A stretch of 60,417 bases of DNA from an uncultured Rhizobiaceae group bacterium (GTDB taxonomy: Bacteria > Pseudomonadota > Alphaproteobacteria > Rhizobiales > Rhizobiaceae). Made by a program: the position numbers and the translations under genes. The stretch lies in the NCBI GenBank assembly GCA_905480295.1, contig CAJQPW010000005.1, forward strand, positions 1 to 60,417, written 5' to 3'. This document shows positions 1 to 7,024 of the stretch, piece after piece. How positions within the stretch are numbered: the first letter of the stretch is position 1; each line of letters opens with the position of its first letter. The notes beneath the pieces were generated by a model, which saw nothing but the letters and a program-made list of their open reading frames with translations, ran no database searches and had not been told where the DNA came from.

Positions 1-75
<75 letters not shown>

Positions 76-111
76 AACAAGATCAGGTCAGCGACCAAAA
101 TCCGGGGGTAA

Positions 112-134
112 TTTCACCAAATTCATTGGTGAAA
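112..134 (-). other. Perfect 9-bp stem-loop between yacG and tRNA-Phe
   Basis: TTTCACCAA and TTGGTGAAA flank a 5-nt loop. No uridine run follows on the minus strand, so this is not a typical intrinsic terminator. It could be a processing or pausing element between the yacG message and the tRNA. Function is inferred only from position. Confidence 0.35.
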
Positions 135-195
135 GCTTGGCTGGTATAGTCACTCACAACCGCACTGTCCACCCGAATTTGATGCCTGCGGAAAA

Positions 196-405
196 TCATT
201 TTTCCCCGTCGTCAACAGAGGGTGAATCCTCCGAATCCGAGGACCCCGAAAGGCGATAGCTACCGTTCAGCCAACCACCAAGATCCAGATCGGCACAGCG
301 CTTGCTGCAAAACGGGTAGAAGGCCCGCAGAGACTGTTGTTTGCAATGAGGGCAGGGGACCTGACCGCGCAGCGGCGTAACTTTAGACTTGGCTGTGGCA
401 CTCAT
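196..405 (-). CDS. yacG: DNA gyrase inhibitor / zinc-binding protein YacG
   Basis: This 69-residue protein has the YacG zinc site: Cys18 and Cys21 (CPHC), Cys33 and Cys37 (FCSKRC). The family's DLGGWL segment and NGSYR follow. Known YacG proteins bind GyrB and inhibit gyrase supercoiling. Length is normal for the family and the C-terminus is acidic and probably disordered. The start ATG at 405 leaves the N-terminus short and basic. It follows maf by about 150 bp and precedes tRNA-Phe, the usual alphaproteobacterial order. Confidence 0.93.
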   Translation of the reverse strand: MSATAKSKVTPLRGQVPCPHCKQQSLRAFYPFCSKRCADLDLGGWLNGSYRLSGSSDSEDSPSVDDGEK

Positions 406-501
406 GTTTCCCTATCGCCTTTTGTGGATCGAACCATCCCTGTTGATCATGCCTTCAGCACCTATTTAAATCGGCAGGCGCCGGGCCATTGTCGCGACAA
501 C

Positions 502-533
502 ACGGCAATACGGCAATACGGCAATGCAGCAAT
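502..533. repeat. 8-bp tandem repeat (ACGGCAAT x3 plus a diverged fourth copy)
   Basis: ACGGCAAT occurs three times head to tail at 502-525. A fourth copy, GCAGCAAT (526-533), differs at two positions. The array lies between the maf stop codon (553) and the yacG start (405), so it is in untranslated sequence of the likely maf-yacG message. Such short arrays can change copy number by slippage. Nothing shows that this one has a role. Confidence 0.8.
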
Positions 534-552
534 ATCGTCGGGTGACCAAGGG

Positions 553-1176
553 TTACGCCTTGCTAATCCAGTTGTAATGGACCGGAAAACCTTCTCCCTG
601 CAGCAGCGACGCGGTTTCAAACAGGGGTAGTCCGACAACATTGGTATAGGAACCAATCAACTTGACGACAAAAGCCCCGGCAATGCCCTGAATGGCATAA
701 CCACCGGCTTTGCCGCGCCATTCACCGGACGCGATGTAACTGTCAAATTCATCATCGGACAGTTTTTTGAACCGCACCCGGGTGTCAACCAGCCGGTGTC
801 GCATGCCGCCCTGCGGGGTTACCAGTGTGATTCCGGTATAGACCCGGTGGGCACGACCTGACAGCAGGCGCAGGCAACTGGACGCTTCGTCAAGCAGCTC
901 GGTTTTTGGCAGCACCCTGCGGCCCACGCTGACCACCGTATCGGCGGCAAGAATGAAACTGCGATCGGCATCACCGGACCGCCGCAGATTGTCGAGCGCC
1001 ATTTTTGCTTTTGTTTTGGACAGGCGTTTTGCCAGTGACCGGGCCGCCTCCGACTTCAACGGAGTTTCATCTGCATCAACAGGAGAAAGCAGATCCGGTT
1101 CAATTCCAATCTGCTGCAACAACGCCAGACGACGGGGGGAGCCGGAAGCTAAGACCAGTTTAGGGCGAGTAGCCAT
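553..1176 (-). CDS. maf: Maf-family nucleoside triphosphate pyrophosphatase
   Basis: The 207-residue protein begins with the Maf signature ASGSPRR (Ser13, Arg15, Arg16). Asp79 in the segment [10 protein letters not shown] matches the conserved metal/substrate acid. Maf proteins hydrolyse non-canonical or specific NTPs (dTTP/UTP or modified nucleotides) to monophosphates in the cytosol. Length is normal. It lies 63 bp after infA on the same strand and ahead of yacG, so the three are probably cotranscribed. The subfamily (YhdE or YceF substrate class) cannot be settled by eye. Confidence 0.93.
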   Translation of the reverse strand: MATRPKLVLASGSPRRLALLQQIGIEPDLLSPVDADETPLKSEAARSLAKRLSKTKAKMALDNLRRSGDADRSFILAADTVVSVGRRVLPKTELLDEASSCLRLLSGRAHRVYTGITLVTPQGGMRHRLVDTRVRFKKLSDDEFDSYIASGEWRGKAGGYAIQGIAGAFVVKLIGSYTNVVGLPLFETASLLQGEGFPVHYNWISKA

Positions 1177-1239
1177 GACGTTGCTTTCAAAACATTATCG
1201 GTCGCCATACCCCGGACGAGCGGTGTCGTTGTCGACCGG

Positions 1240-1458
1240 CTATTTAAACCGGTAGGTAATGCGGCCCTTGGTCAGATCATAAGGGGTCATTTCGACCAGT
1301 ACCTTGTCACCTGCCAGAACCCGAATGCGGTTCTTGCGCATCCGGCCCGCGGTGTGGGCAATAATTTCGTGATCATTTTCGAGCTTGACCCGAAATGTTG
1401 CATTGGGGAGCAATTCGCTCACCGTGCCTGGAAATTCCAGTACTTCTTCTTTCGCCAT
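1240..1458 (-). CDS. infA: Translation initiation factor IF-1
   Basis: The 72-residue protein is a single S1-like OB fold and is IF-1 along its whole length. It has the N-terminal MAKEEVLEF, the middle segment [17 protein letters not shown] and the C-terminal [12 protein letters not shown]. It binds the ribosomal A site during initiation with IF-2 and IF-3. A purine-rich AAGGAAA lies just upstream of the ATG. Flanked by the phosphatase gene upstream and maf downstream, as in rhizobia. Confidence 0.98.
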   Translation of the reverse strand: MAKEEVLEFPGTVSELLPNATFRVKLENDHEIIAHTAGRMRKNRIRVLAGDKVLVEMTPYDLTKGRITYRFK

Positions 1459-1646
1459 GCGTAATCATTTTCCTTCAAACATTGACTGCCGGACGGTTAA
1501 ACAATCGTACCGAGCTGGCAATTTGGCGCGAACCTAGACGCATTCGATGCGTTTGTGAACCGCATTGATTCCGCTTTGATTTGAGTAGTGCCGCCGGGTG
1601 GCGCAATTGTCACAACCTCTGATTGCACCCGCATCGCCGGCGCCGG

Positions 1647-2126
1647 TCAGGGTGTTCCCTTCCAACTGCCGGTGGTGTCGGTCATGAAACGCTGCATAAC
1701 GCGCTCCAGCAACCGGTCGCGTACATCGCGATAGGCATCCAGCATCTGTTCGCGGGACCCCTGAACCACGGTTGGATCAGCCGACGGCCAGTACTCCACT
1801 TCCGTGGCATCCACATGGGCCATTTCCAACGCAACATGATGGGCTGTGGGAGACAGGGTCACAATCAGATCAAAATATCCCTCATCCAGTTCATCCAGGG
1901 TTTTTGGCTGACGGTTGTGAACATTGATGTTGAGTTCATCCATCACAACTTCAACGAACGGATCGGGCGTGCCTGCCCGCACACCGGCGCTGGCTGTATA
2001 GACGGTATTGCCGAAATTGGCCCGGGTCAGGGCCTCAGCCATCGGTGAGCGAATGACGTTATGGTTGCACAGATAAAGAACCGAACTCGGCGCTTTGGTG
2101 GTGGAAGGGGACGCGGGTTCCGTCAT
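1647..2126 (-). CDS. Low-molecular-weight phosphotyrosine phosphatase / arsenate reductase-fold protein
   Basis: A cytosolic protein of the LMW-PTP/ArsC fold. The phosphate-binding loop CX5R is Cys20-N-H-N-V-I-Arg26 followed by Ser27. A later ADPT (about residue 118) supplies the Asp-Pro general acid typical of the family. I chose ATG 2126 because GGGTGA lies just upstream and it starts 5 bp after the UPF0262 stop. An upstream in-frame TTG (2144) would overlap that gene by 13 bp. Alphaproteobacterial orthologs are usually called low-molecular-weight phosphatases. The substrate is unknown and nothing nearby suggests arsenic resistance. Confidence 0.85.
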   Translation of the reverse strand: MTEPASPSTTKAPSSVLYLCNHNVIRSPMAEALTRANFGNTVYTASAGVRAGTPDPFVEVVMDELNINVHNRQPKTLDELDEGYFDLIVTLSPTAHHVALEMAHVDATEVEYWPSADPTVVQGSREQMLDAYRDVRDRLLERVMQRFMTDTTGSWKGTP

Positions 2127-2131
2127 GGTGT

Positions 2132-2626
2132 TCACCCGCGCCAATGCAAGACGCAGATCAACGTGAACAGGCGCCGGGCGGTGTCGAAATCGATCTCAAT
2201 CTTCCCGTCAAGGCGATCCTGCAGGGTTTCCGACCCATCATTGTGCAATCCACGCCGGGCCATGTCGATCGCCTCGATCTGACTGGGGGTCGCAGACCGA
2301 ATGGCTTCGTAATAGCTTTCGCAGATCTGGTAATATTCCCGCACGATTTTCCGAAATGGTGTCAGTGACAGGATGTGCGTGGCAATAGGCTCTGAATCGC
2401 GATCCGAGATGGTGAACACCAGCCTCTGTTCGATGACACCGAGATGCAGTCGGTATTCGCCACCGGTCGATGCAGCGTCATGGCCGACGGGGTGAAAGGA
2501 ATTTTCTTCAATCAGGTCGAAGATGGCCACGGCCCGCTCGTGTTCGACATCGGCATTGGCACGGCCGATCGTGGCCTCGTCCAGCACCACATCGATCAGT
2601 TTCGAACTGGAATTATCCGCCGTCAT
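2132..2626 (-). CDS. UPF0262 family protein
   Basis: The 164-residue protein matches UPF0262 in its N-terminal half ([29 protein letters not shown]) and C-terminal half ([12 protein letters not shown]). No signal peptide or membrane span is visible. The family has no established function but is widely conserved in alphaproteobacteria beside the LMW phosphatase and infA. In many rhizobia hisD lies directly upstream. Here the upstream gene is the DUF2948 gene, 6 bp away. Confidence 0.93.
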   Translation of the reverse strand: MTADNSSSKLIDVVLDEATIGRANADVEHERAVAIFDLIEENSFHPVGHDAASTGGEYRLHLGVIEQRLVFTISDRDSEPIATHILSLTPFRKIVREYYQICESYYEAIRSATPSQIEAIDMARRGLHNDGSETLQDRLDGKIEIDFDTARRLFTLICVLHWRG

Positions 2627-2632
2627 AATGGT

Positions 2633-3106
2633 CTACACATGATGCTGGGGTTTGCTGCTGGCGGCCCAGGCTGCGCCCATATCGGTGAGCCGCACTTCAA
2701 TACATTCTACAGCTGCAATAATCTTTGCTTCGCCACCGAAGTTCAATTCGATATTGCCACTGGGGTCCTGCGGACCTTCACCACCGACAAAATCGAGCGA
2801 CAGCAGCGACTGTACTTCGTCTTCATCATCACGGTCGAGGGCTGTTGAACGAATCGAACGCACTTTTGACACGTGCAGAATGCTGCGACGGCGTTCGAAT
2901 TTCTTAAAAAACAGACGTTGGGCCGACGGCAATTCCCAGGCAAATCGGTTGAGCGGAATGATCAGATTTCCAGTTGCCGATTGATACTCTATTTCACCGC
3001 TTTTGAGCACGCCATCCTGCACATGCGCGGACAGTACCAGCAGATCTTCTGTGTCCAGGGCCATCAGTTTTAGCGGGTTAGACATGACGCTGGGAAACTC
3101 TTTCAA
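2633..3106 (-). CDS. DUF2948 family protein
   Basis: A soluble protein of up to 157 residues recognisable as DUF2948 by LKLMALDTEDL-VLSAHVQDGV near the N-terminus and RFAWE further on. An in-frame ATG at 3085 (MSNPLKLMALD) is an equally good start, giving 150 residues. It is the first gene of the minus-strand block, with UPF0262 directly downstream. In relatives DUF2948 commonly sits between murA and hisD; neither is present here. Function unknown. Confidence 0.9.
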   Translation of the reverse strand: MKEFPSVMSNPLKLMALDTEDLLVLSAHVQDGVLKSGEIEYQSATGNLIIPLNRFAWELPSAQRLFFKKFERRRSILHVSKVRSIRSTALDRDDEDEVQSLLSLDFVGGEGPQDPSGNIELNFGGEAKIIAAVECIEVRLTDMGAAWAASSKPQHHV

Positions 3107-3266
3107 AAGCTGGAGAATGCCGAACAGGTAGTCCCATTAGTAACACTGCGCAAGATACCATGCCATCTCGACGATGGGCTATAGGAGCAATCTGGCGATT
3201 GAGTGCAATATTGCCTCGCTGGAGAGCATCCAATTCAGGCATTTACCCGTCTTCAACGCCGTAAGC

Positions 3267-3288
3267 ATTTTGCAATAATCTGCAAAAT
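3267..3288. promoter_or_regulatory. Perfect inverted repeat, candidate operator
   Basis: ATTTTGCA and TGCAAAAT (8-bp arms) are separated by ATAATC. The dyad lies about 330 bp upstream of the SBP start and 160 bp from the DUF2948 start, so it could serve either direction. Size and symmetry fit a dimeric repressor or activator site. The regulator is unknown. Confidence 0.45.
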
Positions 3289-3469
3289 TATAGGGCGCCT
3301 TGTCTGAAAGGCCGGTCAAAATTTACTCTGTTTAACAGACTGGCTTGATGTGGGATGAGAAACCGGGAAGATAGAAGGGGTTGGGCCAGAATTGCTTGCT
3401 CAAAGGTGCCAGACGGTGTCAGACATTGACAGGGGAAGGGAATTCGAGAACTTTCAGCCTTGGAAAGGG

Positions 3470-3495
3470 CGGTTTTGCGTCGTAAAGCCGTTTTT
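3470..3495 (+). terminator. Candidate terminator/attenuator in the operon leader
   Basis: CGGTTTT (3470-3476) can pair with AAAGCCG (3484-3490), including one G-U pair, around a 7-nt loop. TTTTT follows at 3491-3495. The hairpin ends about 125 bp before the SBP start. If real it would end a short leader transcript. The stem is short, so confidence is low. Confidence 0.35.
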
Positions 3496-3533
3496 GGACT
3501 TACCTCTTGTTGCCTTCTTTTAGGAGTTGGCAA

Positions 3534-3560
3534 ATGGAACCCAGGAACCATTGCATCTAA
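3534..3560 (+). CDS. Putative eight-codon leader peptide
   Basis: ATG at 3534 is preceded by TTAGGAG with a 7-nt spacer, one of the better Shine-Dalgarno sites in the window. It opens a frame encoding MEPRNHCI and then TAA. It ends 59 bp before the SBP start and follows the putative terminator hairpin at 3470-3495. No known leader peptide matches. Chance occurrence is possible. Confidence 0.25.
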   Translation: MEPRNHCI

Positions 3561-3619
3561 TTGATAGAGTATGGACCCAGTCCAGAATATAACCATCGTA
3601 ATCGGGAGAATTACACATT

Positions 3620-4627
3620 ATGAAATCAACTTTGAAAAAATTGCTGTTGGCAACTGCTGTGGCTGCTGTGAGCACCACCGCCAGCTTCGCCGACGGTCAC
3701 CTTAAAGAAATCACTGTTGCATACTTCCTGGAATGGCCAACACCAAACCAGTTTGCTCAGACCAACAAAATGTATGAAGAAGCGCTGGGCGTTAAAGTGA
3801 AATGGGTATCTTTCGATGCCGGTACAGCAATGTCTGCTGCCATGGCTTCCGGTGATGTTCACATCTCTTTCTCACAGGGTGTAACACCATTCCTGGTTGC
3901 TACTGCTGCTGGTCAGGACCTTCAGGTTGTTGATATCGCAGTTTCCTACTCCGATAACGACAACTGCGTTGTTCGTTCCGAGCTGGAAGTGAACAAAGGC
4001 AACGCTGCTGCAATTCTGAAGGGCAAAAAAGTCGCTGTACCACTCGGCACAGCTGCTCATTCCGGTTTCCTGAAGCAGATCAAATACCTCAACATTAACG
4101 AATCTGACCTGACGATTGTTGATATGGCGCCTTCTGATTCCGCTGCAGCCTTCTCGCAGCCGAACACAGATCTTGCCATGGCTTGTGGCTGGGGCGGTTC
4201 GCTTCGCAAGATGAAAGAACACGGCAACCCAATCATCGAAGGTGCTGAAAAAGAAAGCGTCGTTGGTAAAGTTTTCGACGTGACTTCTATTCCAACCTCT
4301 TTCGGCGAAGAAAATCCTGCTCTGCTCGCCAAGTTCCTGAAGGTTACCGCCGACATGAACGCAAAATACACCAGCGAGTCTGACGCGATGATGGGTGATA
4401 TCCAGAAGTCCGCCGGTATGGACCTGGATGGTACGAAAGCTGTTATCGGTACTTTCGTATTCCCAACTGTTGCTGAACAGCTGTCCGCTGACTGGATGGG
4501 TGGATTTGTTCCAAAATACCTCGCCGACAGCGCTGCCAGCCTGGAAAGCGATGGAAAAATTAAGGCTTTGTCTGACTACAATGCTGTGGTTAACTCAAGC
4601 TACTTGGAAGCTGCTTCAAAAATGTAG
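3620..4627 (+). CDS. Taurine/sulfonate-type ABC transporter substrate-binding protein
   Basis: A 335-residue periplasmic protein with a clear signal peptide (KK followed by a hydrophobic stretch, likely cleavage after Ala24 in ASFA-DG). The mature part has the two-lobed pattern of the TauA/SsuA/NrtA class, e.g. the segments SFDAGTAMSAAMASGDVHIS and GKKVAVPLGTAAHSGFL. CGGGAGA precedes the ATG. Codon use is strongly biased (many GCT, GAA, AAA), typical of abundant binding proteins. The ATPase and permease follow. The substrate cannot be read from sequence; taurine is the nearest guess, but no sulfonate-degrading gene is adjacent. Confidence 0.85.
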   Translation: MKSTLKKLLLATAVAAVSTTASFADGHLKEITVAYFLEWPTPNQFAQTNKMYEEALGVKVKWVSFDAGTAMSAAMASGDVHISFSQGVTPFLVATAAGQDLQVVDIAVSYSDNDNCVVRSELEVNKGNAAAILKGKKVAVPLGTAAHSGFLKQIKYLNINESDLTIVDMAPSDSAAAFSQPNTDLAMACGWGGSLRKMKEHGNPIIEGAEKESVVGKVFDVTSIPTSFGEENPALLAKFLKVTADMNAKYTSESDAMMGDIQKSAGMDLDGTKAVIGTFVFPTVAEQLSADWMGGFVPKYLADSAASLESDGKIKALSDYNAVVNSSYLEAASKM

Positions 4628-4649
4628 TTTCCGTTCATCGGTGAAATTG

Positions 4650-4686
4650 GGCGCAGCGAAACCGGTTTTCGCTGCGCCTTTTTTTT
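4650..4686 (+). terminator. Intrinsic terminator/attenuator after the binding-protein gene
   Basis: A GC-rich stem (GGCGCAGCGAAA paired with TTTTCGCTGCGCC around CCGG) at 4650-4678 is followed by eight T. It lies between the binding-protein and ATPase genes. Partial termination here would keep binding-protein mRNA in excess of the membrane components, a common arrangement in ABC operons. Confidence 0.85.
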
Positions 4687-4715
4687 CCGAAAGGCTCATC
4701 ACCGAAGGGGGATAA

Positions 4716-5525
4716 ATGCATATGTCTGGACTTTTAGTTGATGACGTTTCGATGACCTTTGAACTGCCTGCTGGCGGTCAAGTCGAAGCGCTCAAGAATA
4801 TCAAACTGGATATCAAAGAGGGAGAATTGATTTCGGTGCTGGGGCCGTCGGGCTGTGGCAAGACGACCTTGCTGAATATCCTGGCTGGTTTTCTGGCTCC
4901 GACCGGTGGCGAGATTGAATTGAACGGCGATAAGGTGGTGGGACCCAGTTCCGAACGCGGAATGGTGTTTCAGCAGGGTGCGCTGTTTGAATGGATGAAC
5001 GTGTCCAAGAACATTGGATTCGGTCCCAAGATGAAGGGCACGCCGCAAAGCGAGATCGATGCCCGGGTGACAGAACTTCTTGGTATTGTTGGGCTTCAGG
5101 AATTCGGTCAGAAAATGATCTATGAATTGTCCGGTGGTATGCAGCAGCGTGTGGCGCTTGCCCGTTGTCTGGCCAATGATCCCGATGTGATCTTGATGGA
5201 TGAGCCGTTGGGCGCGTTGGACGCCCTGACACGGGAAAAGATGCAAAGTCTGGTGCTCGATATCTGGAAGAAGACCGGGAAAACAATCATCCTGATCACC
5301 CACTCAGTGGAAGAGGCTCTTCTGTTGGGGGAACGGTTGATCGTGATGGCACCGCGTCCGGGCCGCATTCACAAACAATATTATTTGCCCTTTGCAGAAC
5401 TCGGCGTTGGTGCCGACCTACGCGAAGTAAAGCAACACGACGATTTCGGGCCGAAGCGCGATGAGATCCTCAACATGATCTGGGACATGGAAGAGGAAAT
5501 CATGGGCCGGACCGAAACAGCGTAA
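4716..5525 (+). CDS. Taurine-type ABC transporter ATP-binding protein
   Basis: A 269-residue ABC ATPase of the TauB/SsuB class. Walker A is GPSGCGKTT (43-51), the signature LSGGMQQRVALARCL is near 138 and Walker [12 protein letters not shown] near 160. The switch His is in ILITHSVEEA. AAGGGGG precedes ATG 4716; the frame starts MHMSG, so ATG 4722 is an alternative. It energises uptake with the adjacent permease and binding protein. The C-terminal 50 residues run past the core, as in TauB relatives. Confidence 0.92.
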   Translation: MHMSGLLVDDVSMTFELPAGGQVEALKNIKLDIKEGELISVLGPSGCGKTTLLNILAGFLAPTGGEIELNGDKVVGPSSERGMVFQQGALFEWMNVSKNIGFGPKMKGTPQSEIDARVTELLGIVGLQEFGQKMIYELSGGMQQRVALARCLANDPDVILMDEPLGALDALTREKMQSLVLDIWKKTGKTIILITHSVEEALLLGERLIVMAPRPGRIHKQYYLPFAELGVGADLREVKQHDDFGPKRDEILNMIWDMEEEIMGRTETA

Positions 5526-5538
5526 GGGGGGCAGGATA

Positions 5539-6870
5539 ATGGCTCAAGAACTCATTGATGTCCTCGTGACAACATTCTGGATGGTCCTCGGCATTGCCGG
5601 GATCTTCATAATCTTTCTCGGCGTCAGCGGCCTGGTCTATTTGGTTTGGAATTTTCTGAACAGTAAAAAGGATCAAATGCGGGGCTATGGCAGTCTCAAA
5701 ACCGTGACCTTTGGCGATGAAAGTTCGGTAACGGCGAACCGGGTGGCTTCGGTCTCCGGTGTCGTTACCGTTTTCCTGATCTGGATGGTCGCAACCGGAT
5801 CAAGCCTGTTGCCGTTTAATGTATTGCCGGTGCCGTTTGTTGGCGATACGCAGTTTGAATACACCGCCACCAATGCAGCCGGTGATACCGACAAGGCAAC
5901 GGTGAAGGTTCGGGTGAACAGATTTGGCGATACGACCGCTGAAAAACTGGTTGCGCCGGAAACTTCAGACGGATTTGCCAAAGACGATGTCGTCATGGTG
6001 CAGGAGCGCCGTGCGAAATTGTTGCGGGCTCAAAACAACGATGATGGTGGCAAGGAAAAAGGCTATCGCGTGACTGCGATTGACGGCCAGGCGATAGACC
6101 GGAATCAGACGGTCGAAATTGCCAACGGAACCGTATTGATGACCGGTGCCGGAAGCTTGCAGGTGCGTCCTTATACCGGACCGACGATGGAAGCGCTTTA
6201 TCTTCCGCCACCGGAGCAGGTCTGGACCCGCTTTCTGCAGTTGAACGCAGAAGGGTATCAGGGCGTTGGATTGTGGGAAAACGTGATGTGGTCCCTGATC
6301 CGGGTTGTGCTGGGTTTCTTCCTCGGTTGCCTGTTTGGCATTCCCCTCGGTTTTGCCATGGGATTGAATTCATGGCTGCGTGGCTGGTTTGACCCGATCG
6401 TTGAGTTCATGCGGCCGGTGCCGCCACTGGCGCTGATTCCGTTGGTCATCATCTGGTTTGGTATTGGGGAGCAGGGCAAGGTAAGCCTGCTGTTCCTTGC
6501 GGCCCTTTGGATTATGATCATCGGTGCCCGAGCGGGCGTGTCGGGGGTCAATATCTCGAAGGTACACGCAGCCTATTCGCTGGGTGCAACAAAGCCGCAA
6601 CTGCTGAGCAGGGTAATATTGCCGAATTCGTTGCCGGAGATATTCACGGCGGCGCGGGTCGCGATGGGCGTCTGTTGGGGCACGGTTGTTGCTGCCGAAC
6701 TGGTGGCAGCTGAAAAAGGTGCCGGTAAGATGATTATTGCTGCATCCAAGTTTCAGCTCACCGATATCGTTATCATCGGTATCATCATCATTGGTGTGAT
6801 CGGCTTCGGCATCGATGTGTTGATGCGCATTGCTGAAAACAAATTGGTGCCATGGAAAGGTCGCGGATAA
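5539..6870 (+). CDS. Taurine-type ABC transporter permease with extra N-terminal periplasmic domain
   Basis: Residues about 245-443 are a normal TauC/SsuC permease, with the EAA-type segment HAAYSLGATKPQLLSRVILP. TauC-type permeases are normally about 250-280 residues; this one is 443. The extra part has a membrane span at about 10-40, a short charged loop, a second span at about 70-92 and then about 140 polar residues (95-235). By hydrophobicity the polar part should be periplasmic. It looks beta-rich and resembles nothing I can name. The gene starts 13 bp after the ATPase gene with GGGGGCAGG before the ATG. Confidence 0.88.
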   Translation: MAQELIDVLVTTFWMVLGIAGIFIIFLGVSGLVYLVWNFLNSKKDQMRGYGSLKTVTFGDESSVTANRVASVSGVVTVFLIWMVATGSSLLPFNVLPVPFVGDTQFEYTATNAAGDTDKATVKVRVNRFGDTTAEKLVAPETSDGFAKDDVVMVQERRAKLLRAQNNDDGGKEKGYRVTAIDGQAIDRNQTVEIANGTVLMTGAGSLQVRPYTGPTMEALYLPPPEQVWTRFLQLNAEGYQGVGLWENVMWSLIRVVLGFFLGCLFGIPLGFAMGLNSWLRGWFDPIVEFMRPVPPLALIPLVIIWFGIGEQGKVSLLFLAALWIMIIGARAGVSGVNISKVHAAYSLGATKPQLLSRVILPNSLPEIFTAARVAMGVCWGTVVAAELVAAEKGAGKMIIAASKFQLTDIVIIGIIIIGVIGFGIDVLMRIAENKLVPWKGRG

Positions 6871-6920
6871 GACGTCCAAGCCGGGATGGTGCTTCTGCAC
6901 CGTCCATGAGAAACAACAAG

Positions 6921-6951
6921 GAGGCCGCTGGAAACAGCGGCCTCTTTTTTT
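6921..6951 (+). terminator. Intrinsic terminator of the taurine-type operon
   Basis: A perfect 10-bp GC-rich stem, GAGGCCGCTG with CAGCGGCCTC around a GAAA tetraloop, is followed by a T run. It lies 50 bp after the permease stop and ends the operon. Confidence 0.93.
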
Positions 6952-7024
6952 GTGGCGTGCGGCGGTTCCACTCTGCAGAGAGAGGCCTACACAACCGGTT
7001 AACCATTTCTGTTTACCATGACGG

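Larger units (their letters stand above)
3107..3619. other. Long intergenic region upstream of the taurine-type ABC operon
   Basis: 513 bp separate two divergently oriented units. I see no credible full gene; a 102-codon minus-strand frame has no recognisable features. The stretch holds a perfect dyad (3267-3288), a short hairpin followed by five T (3470-3495) and an eight-codon frame with a strong Shine-Dalgarno (3534-3560). These suggest a regulated leader for the operon at 3620, but none has a known match. Confidence 0.7.

Noticed and set aside
1647..2126. Arsenic resistance role for the ArsC-fold protein
   Set aside because: No arsB, arsR or ACR3 nearby and the neighbours are core genes; the fold is shared with phosphatases.
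3288..3596. 102-codon minus-strand frame in the taurine-type leader region
   Set aside because: No recognisable motif, no good ribosome site, and composition typical of chance frames.
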